Shown piece after piece: positions 10,101 through 21,704 of a stretch of DNA of 64,000 nucleotides. The DNA is taken from positions 1 through 64,000 of the forward strand of contig JABCRI010000888.1 of the NCBI GenBank assembly GCA_015143295.1, given 5' to 3'. The notes under the pieces are model-generated. The model did not search any database, was not told the DNA's origin, and saw only the letters and a list, made by a program, of their open reading frames with translations. The stretch's first letter is position 1. Every line of letters starts with the position of its first letter. Position numbers and translations under genes: made by a program. This stretch comes from Tetracentron sinense (taxonomy: Eukaryota > Streptophyta > Magnoliopsida > Trochodendrales > Trochodendraceae).

Positions 10101-10398
10101 ACGCCACGTGTCCATGGTGAGTTGAGAGCCAATCCATACCTAGGATGACATCGAAATCCCAATCCTGAATTCCCAGAAGGATCAAGTCGACTGGCAACTC
10201 GTGCTGCATGACTTGTACAACACTATCCGGATACACTTTATCTGTCTCAATAGATTTTCCCAATGGAGTTGAAATGGACAACTCCCTAGGTAGCTTGCTT
10301 GGCTCGGACGTAAAGCCTTTGGCAAAGCTTGGTGAAACGAACGAGTGAGTGGATCCTGTGTCTATCAACACTCTTGCCAAACATTCATTTACGAGCAA
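7165..10398 (-). CDS. pol: gypsy1 pol polyprotein (protease, RT, RNase H, integrase)
   Basis: An open frame of 1077 residues. In order: aspartic protease ([12 protein letters not shown] near residue 11), reverse transcriptase ([17 protein letters not shown]; active-site FVDDILVYS), RNase H (EVYSDAS and [10 protein letters not shown]), the zinc-binding HHCC part of integrase (HPGGTK to CLICQQVK), the integrase core ([29 protein letters not shown]) and the C-terminal VGDRVFVK and HNVFHVSML blocks. The enzymes copy the element RNA and insert the DNA. The frame starts a short spacer downstream of gag. Confidence 0.95.
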   Translation of the reverse strand: MLVNECLARVLIDTGSTHSFVSPSFAKGFTSEPSKLPRELSISTPLGKSIETDKVYPDSVVQVMQHELPVDLILLGIQDWDFDVILGMDWLSTHHGHVACFEKVVHFKPVGLKPFHFRGLQRRDIARFATLSLEGVEVRDSTPIPVVCEYMDVFPETLPGLPPDRAIEFAIELAPGTVPISRAPYRMAPIELKELKEQLEELQGLGFIRPSVSPWGAPVLFVKKKDGSMRMCIDYRQLNKVTIKNRYPLPRIDDLFDQLKGAQFFSKIDLRSGYHQLKIKKEDIPKTAFRTRYGHYEFLVMSFGLTNAPAAFMDLMNRVFRSSLDQCVIVFVDDILVYSQSQEDHTRDLCLVLQTLREHSLYAKLSKCEFWLNKVSFLGHVVSAEGISVDPAKIEAVMNWERPKSVTEIRSFLGLAGYYRRFVEGFSSLAAPLTYLTRKNTRFTWSDKCEASFLELRKKLTSAPVLTVPSGSGGFEVYSDASLVGLGCVLMQHKKVVAYASRQLKEHEQNYPTHDLELAAVIFALKLWRHYLYGEEFVVFTDHKSLKYLFLQKELNMRQRRWMEFMKDYDCSIQYHPGKANVVADALSRKPYGVMAQLRVQEWKLLHDMCHLDTTLRHVTYGPIMSNVVVRPQILSQIKELQNSDVELLAYRDKSVSNGNQEFALNDDGAITFKGRLCVPADTVLRDEILNEAHRSKYTVHPGGTKMYQNLKKHYWWRNMKREVAEYVARCLICQQVKAEHQRPAGLLQSLPIPEWKWENISMDFIVGLPRTAKGSDAIWVIVDRLTKSAHFIPYRTTFNANQLVALYVKEVVRLHGVPVSIVSDRDPRFTSRFWKTFQDAMGSRLEFSTAFHPQTDGQTERVNQVVEDMLRACMLDFQGSWEEQLPLVEFAYNNSYQASIQMAPFEALYGRSCRSPLYWDEVGERKILGPELIERTAERVKIIRERLKSAQDRQKSYADIRRRDLEFRVGDRVFVKISPSRGIMQFGKKGKLSPRYVGPFEIVTRVGEVAYRVALPPHMAAVHNVFHVSMLRKYISDPSHVIALDPVEIREDLTLVEQPVQILDRQDQVLRTKTIP

Positions 10399-10497
10399 CG
10401 AACCTGAGAATTTGAATCATCCCAGTTATAACACAACTGTACATATAGATACAAACATCGCAAAACACCACATAGGATATATATAGATACGAACATA
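10399..10497 (-). other. gypsy1 gag-pol spacer with intron-like borders
   Basis: The DNA between the gag and pol blocks has a GTAC border just after the conserved gag end (DDVVQG) and a TTCTCAG border just before the pol start. gypsy2 has a spacer at the same place with the same GTAC and CAG borders but different sequence. A spliced intron in this part of the genome is described for Ogre-type gypsy elements; for the Tekay type it is only my inference. Confidence 0.5.
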
Positions 10498-11811
10498 TCA
10501 TGGCAACATTAGAACTTCAACAAAGACTAGTTCGCGCGTACCTTGCACAACATCATCAGATGCCTGTGCGTCTCTATCAGTCATGGCAAAGACTCTGCCC
10601 TGGTTTGCCTGACGAGGCTGCTGGGTAGGCTGCAAGGATCTAGAGGCCTGAGATGAAGACCCCTGAAGTGAATTCTGCCTGCCTGGAGGCCGAACTCCCT
10701 GTGATCCAGACTGTGACTGCTTGCGCGGGCAATCTCGAATCATATGGCCCATCTCGCCACAGTGGAAGCATCCACCTAACATTCTTCGGCAATCTCCAGT
10801 CTTATGCCGACGACCACATGCGGCGCACTCCTCAAATGTCTGCGATGCGGAGGAAGCCGGAGGCATAACCCTCGTAGCTTGCGATGCCGTAGGACGCGGT
10901 GCCTGAGGCGCAAAAGAAGGTCTCTGAGCCGACATCGGCTGGGAGAACTGGTACGGTGCAGTCCTAGTCCTTTTCTCTGAAGAACTACTCGACTGACCCC
11001 GAGACATGCTCTTCCTGAAGCCACTGTCTCTTCTTCTCACAAAGTCTTCCGCATTCTTTTCAGCGATCTTCGCCTTCCCTACTATCTCTCTCCAAGACTC
11101 TACCTGGAGAATGGACACCCGATCTCGGATGAAAGCCTTCAAGCCCATCTCAAACTTCCTGACCTGTAGGTCTTCAGTAGTCACCAAGTGCGGAGCAAAC
11201 CTAGTCAACTCGGTGAACTTAGCCTCATACTCGGCTACGCTCATCGACCCTTGCTCCAAAAGCATAAACTCTCTCGCCTTTTGTTCCCGAATAAACCTGG
11301 GAAAGTACTGTTCCCTGAAAGTCTCTAAGAACTCCGCCCTAGTCCAGGGCACACCTGCCTTAGCAACATCTCTCTGCCTTTGGGCAGCTCTCCACCAGTG
11401 TTCGGCTTCACCCTCCATCACGAAGGAAGCCCATTCTACCCTTTGCTCATCAGTACAACGGAGAGCCCGGAAGGTCTTCTCCAGCTGCATAATCCAAGAC
11501 TCGGCCACCATGGGGTCCAGAGTGCCATAGAATGTAGGAGGCCGCAGTCTCCTAAAAGCTTCGAGCCCCGCGGTGTGATGCACCGGTGTAGGCACAGGCG
11601 TGGACGGTGGGGTAGGCATAGGCCTTGCTGCCAACAATGCCAAAGTCTCGGCTATGGAGTCCATAGCATTCGTGAAATACAACGGTTCCTCTTCTCTTGG
11701 AACTTCACTCTCGGCCCTCCGAGTATGGTAACCTCGACCCCGATTGACACGTCTCATGATATCAAATCCTGAGATCAATTTGGCAAAACATGAGTCTAAC
11801 TTGGATACCAA
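10498..11811 (-). CDS. gag: gypsy1 gag (capsid and nucleocapsid)
   Basis: 437 residues. The capsid-type retrotransposon_gag region is seen as RLRPPTFYGTLDPMVAESWI, then FREQYFPRF and LTRFAPHLV. The C-terminal half is Ser/Gln/Pro-rich and carries two zinc knuckles, CAACGRRHKTGDC and CFHCGEMGHMIRDC. It packages the element RNA in cytoplasmic particles. The start is the ATG shared with the gag proteins of gypsy2 and gypsy3 (MRR.RGRG follows shortly in all three); an upstream in-frame ATG lengthens it here. Confidence 0.93.
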   Translation of the reverse strand: MVSKLDSCFAKLISGFDIMRRVNRGRGYHTRRAESEVPREEEPLYFTNAMDSIAETLALLAARPMPTPPSTPVPTPVHHTAGLEAFRRLRPPTFYGTLDPMVAESWIMQLEKTFRALRCTDEQRVEWASFVMEGEAEHWWRAAQRQRDVAKAGVPWTRAEFLETFREQYFPRFIREQKAREFMLLEQGSMSVAEYEAKFTELTRFAPHLVTTEDLQVRKFEMGLKAFIRDRVSILQVESWREIVGKAKIAEKNAEDFVRRRDSGFRKSMSRGQSSSSSEKRTRTAPYQFSQPMSAQRPSFAPQAPRPTASQATRVMPPASSASQTFEECAACGRRHKTGDCRRMLGGCFHCGEMGHMIRDCPRKQSQSGSQGVRPPGRQNSLQGSSSQASRSLQPTQQPRQANQGRVFAMTDRDAQASDDVVQGTRELVFVEVLMLP

Positions 11812-12118
11812 ACCTCACATATCATATAGCAATTCAATAATCATGAAATGCTAACACCGCATTTAGTATACATCAAGGTATACACGTAAGAATACCATCA
11901 CAACTTAGAGTACCCTAGCGTAGCTAAGACACTTGCATTGGGCATCTATCTTTTCTAGGATCCTACACTAACCTAAAGATTCACTTGATACCGGTTATGT
12001 CGTGGTAACAAGCCTAAGACAACTGAGTCCTTCTGAGTTCTAAGTTCAACTCATAGGAATTACTTCCGCTTAGACCAAGCCTGAGTGACCTAACTAAGTC
12101 TGTCATTAGACATAACTA
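11812..12118 (-). other. gypsy1 untranslated leader between primer site and gag
   Basis: About 300 bp of non-coding leader. It aligns in outline with the leaders of gypsy2 (32008-32345) and gypsy4. Confidence 0.7.
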
Positions 12119-12130
12119 GCTCTGATACCA
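12119..12130 (-). promoter_or_regulatory. gypsy1 primer binding site (initiator-Met tRNA)
   Basis: TGGTATCAGAGC on the minus strand, four bases from the LTR end. Confidence 0.92.
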
Positions 12131-12438
12131 AGTCTGTCGCGACCCAAAATACCCCCTAGGAGTTAAGGATACTTTGACTCGTGACCGCCGTATCATACCT
12201 CCAGTATGATACATAAGGCACACGTGGAAACCTGTCAGAGTACCTGCATATACATAGCGGAAACGAAACACAATGCACAGCGGAAAATAAAATACTAAAC
12301 ATAGCGGAAGCAAAATGAATACTCCTATAGCTTGGCTCAAGTAAGAACCAACAAGTATACATGTGTGAGAAACCCAAAAGTGGAGTGGACAAACCCCACA
12401 CTCACATAACAAAATGACACAAGTTCTAAGTCGGTCGA

Positions 12439-12576
12439 TCAACAGAAATCGAAGTCACGACTCCTATCTAGAGCACCATCGTCATGATAGTGATCCATGG
12501 AAGGCTCCGGGTCACGGTACTCTTCCTCGACCCAAGGTTCGTCGCCACACAAATCGAATGGAACCCGAGCACCTGC
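12439..12576 (-). CDS. Small conserved LTR frame (gypsy1, right LTR)
   Basis: Same 45-codon frame as in the left LTR. It would lie in the 5' leader of the element RNA, upstream of gag. Confidence 0.4.
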   Translation of the reverse strand, partial: AGARVPFDLCGDEPWVEEEYRDPEPSMDHYHDDGALDRSRDFDFC

Positions 12577-13585
12577 CGATCATAACAATATCGACTGAGC
12601 ATGGAATACTCAGTGTATACAAACTAAGAACAATAAAGCGGTTAGGCATGGAGCATACAAGACATGGAGAATGAAATCCGAACAATCCTTAAAGCATGGA
12701 AACCGTGAAAACATATGTGAGATAATATTCGAAACCAAAACTGTAACCGTGTGAGTCAATCGATAATCATAGCCTTATGAGTTCTTGTGAGTTCATGGAG
12801 TTACTTAGAGTCATTATGATCCGTAGAGACATAGAGCATAGAGCAATACCGTAGAGCATTTCCATAGAGCATAACCTTAGAGATCTTAGAGCATTTCATT
12901 GTGATCCGTGGAGCTTGTGAGACGATCTTAGAACATTATCATAGAGTTTCCTTGTGAGCACGGTATGATCCTTAGAGCTTGTGAAACGATCTTAGAGAAA
13001 TCATAGAGTTACTTAGAATCATTCATTATTCGTCTTTTCGTGAAAAACCTTTATTTGTACTTTGAGAAATCCATGGAAACCATCGGTTCATGCGAGACAT
13101 GCGAGCATATGCACTTAATAAGAGAAATCATCGTATTTAAACATAGAATCCCTTAGAGGTATTTCATCAAACACTTAGAGTGCATCATAATAGTAACCTT
13201 CATCCAAGTATATAATCACACCTTTTTCATACATAAAATCAATACACATAGATAGGGCATAGATAAGAAGAATCATACTTAGTAACTAGTAGGATTGCAA
13301 GATTGTAGTAGAGTGTATCTACCTTAGAGAAATCAATGGATTTGACTCCCAATGGCTGGAACAAGCAAGAACAGTGAGTTCTTGGTTGGAAATCACCAAG
13401 GGAAGTGGAAGAACCTTGATCTTCCACAAGCTTGATCAACAAGTAGTTCCTCTCCTTCTTCTCTCTCTCAAAATCTCCTAAGATAGGGCACAGAGGGTTT
13501 CTGAAACCCTAAGGCACGAACTCAGCCTATTTATAGGCAAGGGGTTGTGTTTAAAGTCTTAAACACCCTTAATGAAGAAAAATTG

Positions 13586-13776
13586 CGTATGACCGATCGA
13601 TCGGTGGTATGGACCGAGCGATCGGTGGCTTACCGGTCGATCGGTGTTATGACCGAGAGATCGGTCAAAAACACACTCTCTGGAATTTTTCCCCATACAA
13701 AAAAGTTAACCGTGCGACAGCCATCGAGCGATCGGTAGTGGACCGATCGATCGCAGGTAATGACCGAGCGATCGGT
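13586..13776. repeat. U3 array of GATCGATCGG palindromes (gypsy1)
   Basis: About eight copies of ACCGATCGATCGGT or ACCGAGCGATCGGT, spaced 15-60 bp, upstream (in element orientation) of the TATA box. Confidence 0.85.
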
Positions 13777-13998
13777 GCTCTGTTATGTCTGGACTGTTTT
13801 GACCATATCTTTTTACTCGCTCGTCGGATTTCGACGATTCAACTTGCGTTGGATCCGTCTTTCGAAAACGAACATTTCTGACGTTTCGGAATTTCCGATT
13901 TCTCCCTTATTTATTAATTAGACTACGAAAACTATGAAAACGGCCAATTAGCTATGAAGGTGCTATTCATTAAGGATGAAAAAGTCCGGGGTGCTACA

Positions 13999-14732
13999 AC
14001 TCACTTGTTTTGAAACCGGAATAAGCCAACACAAAAAACATGGACTTTACACTCTCCATGAAGCTCACGCCCACCTCTTGGAGAATCTAGAATGTCTAGA
14101 TTCTTATTTTCTTAATTTTAGGGAGTTAGTTACATCCCATTAATTAAGAAAACCTTTTAGGAAAAAGAATCCTAAATTAGAAAGTTTCTAATTACTAACG
14201 TTTTATAGATAAACCAGGAGTCTTTTAATGATAAGGGTTATCATTATTAGTAACTCTAATGGATAACTATTATTATGAGATAATGATAAGGATAATGATC
14301 AAGATGTGGATAAGATCCATCTATATATACTCCTAGACCAAACCGTGTGGGAGGAATCATTATTATTCTCCAAAATTTAGTGAGCTATAATGGAGAGCCC
14401 AGGGGATTTTTTGAGTTAGGGTTTTGAACCTTAAAGAGTTTTGAGAGTTAGAGAGTCTACTCCATAATCTCCTTCATCCTCTTGTTCTTAAAAAACCAAG
14501 GAAAGATTCAAAAGCTTTGTGGAGACAACGAAGAGTGAGAATTGAGCTTGAGATATTTCTTCGAGAAATCTCTACAAAGAGTTTTGAAGCTTCATCAGTT
14601 TTGTATTTCACCGGTGAACATCATCCACCGAGGTAATATTCTTCTATCATGTAGTTAATATGAAATGTTTATTATGGTGTAAAGATCTTCGGGATCCAAT
14701 ATTCCACATTTTTTTTATCTGGATTCCCTTCA
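13999..14732 (+). repeat. copia1 5' LTR, remaining 3' part
   Basis: Aligns from about 14055 with 43475-43907 (shared CTCACGCCCACCTCTTGGAG, GATCAAGATGTGGATAAG, CCAAACCGTGTGGGAGG). The upstream part of the LTR is separated from it by gypsy1. It ends in CA before the primer site. Confidence 0.8.
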
Positions 14733-14734
14733 AG

Positions 14735-14746
14735 TGGTATCAGAGC
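14735..14746 (+). promoter_or_regulatory. copia1 primer binding site (initiator-Met tRNA)
   Basis: TGGTATCAGAGC, two bases after the LTR end. Confidence 0.9.
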
Positions 14747-15165
14747 TCATGGCTAAGGAGTGAATTTTTTAATTTTTTAAAGGATAATTAAATAAGTAAA
14801 CTAATTCATGAGATGAATTCTATTGATTTATTTAAGCTCGTAGTTATTCTTTTATTTGTTCATGAGATGAATAAATAAATAATTATTTATATATTATTTA
14901 TCGAATGAGATTTGATAATAATAATAATTAAATAATTTTAAAACTAGCTATTTATGTGTTTTAATTAATTTTTGAAACAAATAATTTAATTATTAAAACA
15001 TTTTAAATGATTTGATCATTGATGAATGTTTTTCTAATAAATAGATTTTATTCAAAAAGTTTTAAAACCCTATATTGTGATGAGATCACGTTTATTTTTC
15101 CTTCTCTTGGTTTTTATTTTTTATCTTGAATAATATCCGAACCAATCTTGAATAATGACATAACC
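14747..15165 (+). other. copia1 leader, first part
   Basis: AT-rich untranslated leader. The last five bases, TAACC (15161-15165), are the target duplication of the nested LTR that follows. The leader resumes at 23701. Confidence 0.75.
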
Positions 15166-16021
15166 TGTAGAGCCCCGGAATTTGGGTTCACTATTCATGT
15201 GAATAGTGCCCTTGTATGGTGTGTGCAAATGCCTAAGGCCTTACATAGTGTAGAGCCCCAGAAATTTAGTTCACTGTTCATGTGAATAGTGCCCTTACAT
15301 GGTGTGTGTGTAAAGGCCTAAGGCCTCCCATTGTATTCTTGATATTATGATTAGTCAAGTGAGGGTTTTAGGTACATGGTTTGATTCTTAAAAAGAGTGT
15401 AAAGATACTCTAAGTGGGTAAATCAAAGGTATAAAATATCCTAACTGTTTAAATGGGTTGTTGGTGAATAGTGCTAGTGCCTGAGGCATAAAGAGGCTGG
15501 AGCCTCTCACGCATGTCGGTGTGAATTTAATGTTCATTGAGGTGGGTTAAAAACCTATGGAGAAGGATTTATGAGGTGTGAATAGGGTATTGGACACAAG
15601 GGAAAAGAGTGTGAAAACACTCGAGGTGTTCTAGGTGTTGAAAAGGTATGTCTCGGCATTTGCCTCAACTTTAAAAGGCTCAAGTTTAGTCATCGTTGCT
15701 CGGAATCGAGTGATTATTGAATTTTTGGAAAGGCATTAGAACCCTCTTCAAGGTTCATGCTGATCACTTTCCCTGATTTTGAGTCGGGGTTGAGTCAAAA
15801 GTCCAAGTTCCAAAGTCGGGACTGTTGAAAATCTGGGCTGTCGCAACCCATTGCAGACCAGTCCGCTTTAGGGGCATTTTTGTCCACGAATAAAGAAGAA
15901 TTATAATTTTTGTAAAATATAAAATTTGTTCCTCTTCAAAAGACGAATCCAACGCAAGTTGAATCGACAAAATTGGACGAGCGAGTCAAAAGTTATGGCC
16001 AAAATACCAAAGCGTATTTTT

Positions 16022-16125
16022 GCAGAGCACCGATCGCTTGGTCCACTACCGGTAGATCGGTCATAAGTATCGATCGATCGGTCCACTACCGGTAGATCGG
16101 TCATCTATCGGTCGTCTATCGGTCC
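16022..16125. repeat. U3 palindrome array of LTR B
   Basis: Copies of CGATCGATCGGT, ACCGGTAGATCGGT and related sequences, upstream of the leader start. Confidence 0.8.
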
Positions 16126-17169
16126 TACGCATTTTGTAAAAATTTTATTAGGAGTTTTTTGGTCTTTTGGCCACTCCACCCTTATTTTTAAGGGTTGGCT
16201 CGCGCCAAGGGTGTTCACAAACACCCTTAGCAATATTTTGAGAGAGAGTAAGAGAGGAGAATAGGGGTTTTCTCCTAGGGCATCAAGTGGAGAAAGATCA
16301 AGGGTTTAGAAACCCTAGAGCATCCCAAAAGCTTGGATTTCTCAATCCACGGCTCAAGCACGTGAGGAGCAGATTCTCCAAGCTCGGCAGCGTTCTTCCT
16401 CGACATTTTCAAGGGTTTCTTCCCCTATTCAAGGTTAGTACACCCTACTAACTACTCTAGTAATAACCTAGGTTTGTTTTAAAAGTATGCTTGTGGATTT
16501 TCTTAGTTTATTCTTTTCTTGTTTTACTTTATTAAATTCCTAAAACAAGCAAGATAAAGAGGAAATTATGGATGTGAGATGTTGGATGTGGATAAGGCGA
16601 TTGGATGCCATGTGTTGTGATGGATGTATGTTGGAAAATGGTGGAAGGGCATTGTACGCATAATAAACGCACACCATGTGTTTGTTTGACGAAACATATG
16701 AACTAAAAGAACTTGAAATAATGTGGCTAGGAATGTGTTGCACATTAGGTGTTTGACAAAATGCATGAGTGAGAATGCCAAGAATGAAATGAAGGATTGG
16801 GGAAATATGATTTGTGTAGCTTTCCTTAAAAAGGTGATTTTAAAACAAATGCTCTATATGTTTTCAATTAATTCCTCATGTCTATGCAATTATAAGAAAT
16901 GTCACATTATGCTTTATTGTTTCATGTTAACATGATTATTAAAAAGAATTGAAAGGCAACATGTGTCCCATGATTCATCTATGATGGTATGATTGTCACG
17001 AATGCCACACACACCAAGCACGCATGCATGAACCAAACTTATAAGTATAAGTACATGAAAAGAAAAACCAAGAACAAGAAATGTGAATTGTGAAACAATC
17101 AGGAATTTCAAGGGTAGGGCATATCCCTTGGATATGTCACACCTGGCTCACAAGTCAAGCAAGCAAGAA

Positions 17170-17474
17170 TAACATGAGGCTGATGTGTTCCGTTCCATCA
17201 TAGTCCGGGCATTAGCTAAGCAAGTAAATTTACTAGTGTGTTCCGTTCCATTATAGTCCGGGCATTAGTAAGCAAGAATGCTAGTGTGTTCCGTTCCACC
17301 ATAGTCCGGGCACTAGTCAAGGCAAAGCAAGGAGACTAATGTGTTCCGTTCCATTATAGTCTCAGCATTAGTCAAGCAATAATAACTAGTGTGTTCCGTT
17401 CCACCATAGTCCGGGCACTAGTCAAGGCAAGGCAAAAAGACTAATGTGTTCCGTTCCATTATAGTCCGGGCATT
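17170..17474. repeat. Leader tandem-repeat module of LTR B, left part
   Basis: About six copies of a roughly 50-60 bp unit centred on GTGTTCCGTTCCATTATAG followed by TCCGGGCATTAG. The module resumes at 19812-19930 beyond LTR C, which inserted into it. Confidence 0.85.
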
Positions 17475-19811
17475 TGTCGCGCCCCAAAACCCACCCTAGG
17501 AGTTAGAGTGAACTTTGGACGACTAATCATGACTTGCTTGACAACCAACCTGCAAAACCCACAGAGCATATACCATAGAGGACAATATAGCGGAAACATA
17601 ACTATAAAACACAGCGGAAGTCTAACGAAACCTCTATGAATATACATACGCAAATCCAAGTTATACAAAAGTAACCAAAAGAAAGTGCGGACAGACCCGC
17701 CAAAATACATGAATGTATATCTCTCATCTCACCCACAGCTATTCACTCAGAATCTACAACCACCTAATGGTAACCCTCTACGGGAGGTTCCTCCAAAGGC
17801 TCCTCGACGTACTCCTCCTCCACCCAAGGGCTCGGAGCACAGATATCAAATGGAGCAGCTGCTCCGCCATCACCTGCCGACATAAGAAGTACGGCTGAGC
17901 ATGGAATACTCAGCGAGTACTAAGCACTAACCAACAGTCATAGCGTACAGATAGCATACATAAAGCAGGAACAATTCTTATAAGTTAGAAGGAAACAATT
18001 CATATCATACAAGGAAGTAAAAGCAATTTATAATCATGCTTGTATTTCGTAGAAAGCCGTTAAAACCCTTGAAAACCTTGTGCACTTGACTTGATTGGAA
18101 ATACCATTTCCGTGCTTGAAACTTGTCATGTTGTCTTATCTTATCATATCATGCGTGTCATGCCATGTCATGCTTGCTTGGAAAGTAAACTACTTGTGAG
18201 GGAAGGGAGACCCTTCTTCCTAAATGCCCATGCTTGTCATGTCATGTATCATGCTTGCTTGTTCGGAAAAGTAATCTACTTGTGAGGGAAGGGAGACCCT
18301 TCTTCCTAAAATGCTCATGCTTGTCATGCCGTGTCATGTCATGCTCGTATCATGCTTGGAAGAGTAAACTACTTGTGAGGGAAGGGAGACCCTTCTTTCT
18401 AAATGCTCATGTCATGTCATTTCACTTGTGAGATGTCCTTGTGAGATGTACTTGCGAGGGAAGGGAAACCCTTCTTATGATATGTATGTACTTGCGAGGG
18501 AAGGGAGACCCTTCTTATGATAATGCATGATTGACTTGTCCTTGCCAAAAGCGAGGTAAAACATATCGTAGGATATGCCCCACCTCTAAATCCCATTCTT
18601 GAAAAACGTCGGTAATCCATGTCATGCATGCGTGCTCGTGAGATCGTGTGCATACTTGCATTTGGAATTAAATATGACAATTTGGGTAATTTACAAAGCA
18701 TAGCATATCACGATTTGAACAAGTAATAAATCGCACATTTTGATAAATGTAAGAAACGCACTATCATATGCCCTAACAATTTCATGAATAATTAAACATG
18801 TATTCCCTTAATTTATCACTCATTTTATTCACCTTGGCATCTCATCAAACATAGTGTGTTCATTATTTATTAACCCTACAACATGCTTTTCTAGGTGGGT
18901 TTTACTCACATCACATATGTATGTTTATTATGGGTACAATGCCCTCCCCGTTCATCCATCACATCAATACACACGGCATCCAATCGCCCACATTCATCTC
19001 CATTCACCATTCACCATTCACCATTCACAACCCATCTCATAATACATGGATGTATAAAGGAACACAAAGAAAATAAAGGAAAAGAAGAACTATAACTAGG
19101 AGGGAAGTAAGAAGTACCGACCTTGAACAATGAGGAAGAAACCCCTTCCAAAAACGACCGTGTAGCTGCTGCCCTAGCTTGGATCACGAGCTCCTCGAAT
19201 GCTTGAGCCTTGATCTTGAAGAAAACGGGCTTGGGGTTGATCTAGGGTCTTAACCCCTTTGATTTCTCCCAAATGAAAACCTAGGTTTTGGAAACCCTTC
19301 TCCTTTCTCTCTATCTCTCAAAAGACTCTAAGGGTTGTGTATGAACCCTCAAATGATCGGGCAAAGCCTTTAAGGTATGAGTGAAACGCCCAAAAGATGA
19401 AAACACCCTTACTAAATTTTTTGCAAAAACGCGAGTACCGAGCGATCGGTTGCCTACCGATCGATCGGTTTCATAACCGAGCGATCGGTTAAAATTTCAC
19501 TCTCTGGAAAATTTCCCCATACAAAAATCTTGACCAGTCGATAGCCTCCGAGCGATCGGTTTTGGACCGATCGATCGCTCCATGGACCGAGCGATCGGTT
19601 GCCTGCAGGTCCAGACTGTTTTGGCCATATCTTTTTACTCGCTCGTCGGATTTTGACGATTCAACTTGCGTTGGGTTCGTACTTCGAAAAGGAACATTTC
19701 TGACATTTCAGAATTTCCAATTTCTTCCTTATTTATTAATTATACCTCTTTAAAGGCAAAATGGCAACGAAAGTGTCATGCATTAAATGTGAAAAGGTCC
19801 GGGGCTCTACA
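17475..19811 (-). mobile_element. Solo gypsy LTR C nested in LTR B, opposite orientation (TSD GCATT)
   Basis: Plus-strand ends are TGTCGCGCCCC and GGGGCTCTACA, that is, an inverted LTR. Flanked by GCATT at 17470-17474 and 19812-19816. 2337 bp. The U3 palindrome array is at 19436-19600, the leader module with GAAGGGTCTCCCTTC hairpins at 18160-18530, and the small frame at 17764-17883. Confidence 0.93.
17764..17883 (-). CDS. Small conserved LTR frame (LTR C), 39 residues
   Basis: Starts MSAGDGGAAAPFDIC, contains SPWVEEEYVEE and ends PPVEGYH. It is acidic, with no signal peptide or membrane segment. The hairpin GCTGAGTA, 5-nt loop, TGCTCAGC lies just upstream of its ATG (17894-17914 on the plus strand). 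Confidence 0.45.
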   Translation of the reverse strand: MSAGDGGAAAPFDICAPSPWVEEEYVEEPLEEPPVEGYH

Positions 19812-20351
19812 GCATTAGTCAAGCAAGAATAACTAGTGTGTTCCGTTCCACCATAATCCGGGCACTAGTAAAGTCAAGACACGAGGCTAATGTGTTCCGT
19901 TCCATTATAGTCCGGGCATTAGTCGAGCATGACAAGAACCTAGTACGTCCATCCATTTCATAGTTCGGGTACTAGTTAAAAAAGACAAGCAAGAATAACA
20001 AGAACCTAGTATGTCCGTCCATTTCATAGTTCGGGTACTAGCTAAACAGGAACAAAACAAGGCATGTGTGATTCTCACGATACAAGAATAAGTTGTAAAT
20101 ACGGCAAGCAAGTTTTGGAAACCACAAAAAGTATTTTTAAGAACAAGTCATTACTTTTGAATATGAATTTACAATGCGTAAGTTAAAATATGATGTTCAT
20201 GCTTTACTTTACGTTGTTATGTCGTTTTAGCTTCCGCACTCTGATTATGTATCTTTTGGATGAACTGTATCTTGTATTACATATTAATGAAATTACTCTT
20301 GTTAGTTAGTAGCTTGTACTCGCTGAGTATTCCATGCTCAGCTGTACTTTT

Positions 20352-20432
20352 ATGTCGGCAGGTACACTATACACATATGGACTCTGGTCCCTTGGACTGA
20401 GGCTGCTCAAGGAGAGTAGGAGGTTATTCGAA
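20352..20432 (+). other. Position of the small LTR frame in LTR B (not open in the conserved form)
   Basis: The hairpin (20322-20342), the ATG and the MSAG start are present, and the downstream DNA is still recognisable, but the conserved block is not read in one frame here. I treat it as decayed. Confidence 0.4.
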
Positions 20433-21469
20433 TGGTTAGCTAGATGTTAGGGTTGGCCTGTGGCCATGGGTTGGGATGAGAGAGAAAGAGAAATGTATTT
20501 TGGGATTTCCTTTTGGGGATTTTTCATGTGAGCTTGAGTGGGTAACTCAAGCATTTGCACCCTTTGTGATTATTTTATTTTATTCAGTCATTGTTTTACA
20601 TTGACAGTTGGAATTACATTTATGTTAAAGAAAATTTTTGGATCACTATTTGGCATGCCTTGTATACTCTTTGCAGGTTAGTTTTAAGTACAAGTCACGT
20701 CGCCAAAGATCCTAACTCCTAGGGGGTATTTTGGGGCGTGACACATAGTGTTCTTGGTATTATGGTGTGTAAAATGAGGGTTTTAGGTATGTATTTGGAG
20801 TCTCAAAATGAGAGTATATAGATACTTTAAGTGGTTAAAAATAAGGGTATAAAATACCCAAGGTGTTTAATGAGTTGTGAGTGAATAGTGTAGTAAATAG
20901 TGCTAGTGCGCAAGGCATAAAGAGGTCGGGCCCTCTCATGCATGTTGGTGTATGTTAAATGATCACTCAGAAGGATTAAAAATATATGGGGGAAGAGGTG
21001 TGAGTATGGTTTTGGACCCGAGGGAAAAGAGTGTGAAAACACTTGAAGTGTTCTAGGTGATAAAGAGGTATGTTTCGGCATTTCCGACAAATTTACGAAG
21101 CCTTAGTTTAGGCACCGTTGCTCAGAATCAAGTGATTCTTGAGTTTTTGGAAAGGTATTGGAACCCTCTACGAGGTTCATGTTGATCATTTTTCTGGATT
21201 TTGGATCGGGGTTAAGTCAAACGCCCAATTTCCAAAATCGGGTCTGCTGTAAATCTGGGTTGCTGAAACCCATTTCCTGACCAGTCAACTTTAGGGGAAA
21301 ATTTTTCCATGAAGAAAGAAGAATTAAGATTTTAATAAAATATAAATTTGTTCCCCTTCGAAAGAAAAATCCAACGCAAGTTGAATCGTCAAAATCTGAC
21401 TAGCGAGTCAAAAGTTATGGCCGAAATACCAACGTGAGAAAAACTTGAAAAACATTATGTCAGAGCTAC

Positions 21470-21640
21470 AATCAATCGTAGAAGAGCTACGAACGATCGT
21501 AAAGCTCCAGAAATGCTGAAAAATTACTGGGGAGGCTACGATCGATCGTAGGAAGCCTACGAACGATCGTAGAGCTCCGAAAACTGAGCAAAGTCACTGT
21601 AAAACCTATGATCGATCTTAGGAAGCCTATGAACGATCGT
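21470..21640. repeat. U3 palindrome array of LTR A (TACGATCGATCGTA type)
   Basis: About six copies of TACGATCGATCGTAGG or TACGAACGATCGTAG. Same position as the ACCGATCGATCGGT arrays of the other LTRs but with a different palindrome. Confidence 0.85.
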
Positions 21641-21696
21641 AGGCGCGCGAATCAAACTCTTTAGTGCGTGATTTTTAGGGTTTACACCCCTTGGCC

Positions 21697-21704
21697 TATA
21701 AATA
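21697..21704 (+). promoter_or_regulatory. TATA box of LTR A
   Basis: TATAAATA in GGCCTATAAATAGGAG, downstream of the palindrome array and upstream of the leader. Its sequence surroundings match the gypsy1 TATA box. Confidence 0.7.

Larger units (their letters stand above)
5460..13998 (-). mobile_element. gypsy1: Ty3/gypsy Tekay-like LTR retrotransposon
   Basis: Minus-strand element with LTRs at 5460-6981 (interrupted at its left side by the CACTA element) and 12135-13998 (TGTCGCGACC to GTGCTACA on the plus strand). The primer site next to the right LTR matches initiator-Met tRNA, and a C-rich tract (plus strand) beside the left LTR is the polypurine tract. gag and pol are both open over long stretches, and the LTRs differ by only a few bases by eye, so the insertion is young. 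The domain order protease, RT, RNase H, integrase and the [12 protein letters not shown] end point to the Tekay/Del branch of chromoviruses. It appears inserted in the 5' LTR of copia1; the left half of its site is off the window. Confidence 0.92.
12135..13998 (-). repeat. gypsy1 LTR, right copy (5' LTR), full length 1864 bp
   Basis: Begins TGTCGCGACCC and ends GTGCTACA on the plus strand. TATA box (TATAAATA, minus) at 13528-13535. The conserved hairpin lies near 12595-12616 and the small frame at 12439-12576. Confidence 0.95.
15249..20743 (+). mobile_element. Solo gypsy LTR B nested in LTR A (TSD CATAG), itself interrupted
   Basis: Starts TGTAGAGCCCCAG and ends GGGGCGTGACA, flanked by CATAG at 15244-15248 and 20744-20748. 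It is related to LTR A and landed about 80 bp into it. About 3.15 kb without the insert at 17475-19811. Confidence 0.92.

Noticed and set aside
18091-18431. Short plus-strand frames rich in LLVREGRPFFL
   Set aside because: Translation of the GAAGGGTCTCCC tandem module of LTR C in the antisense direction.
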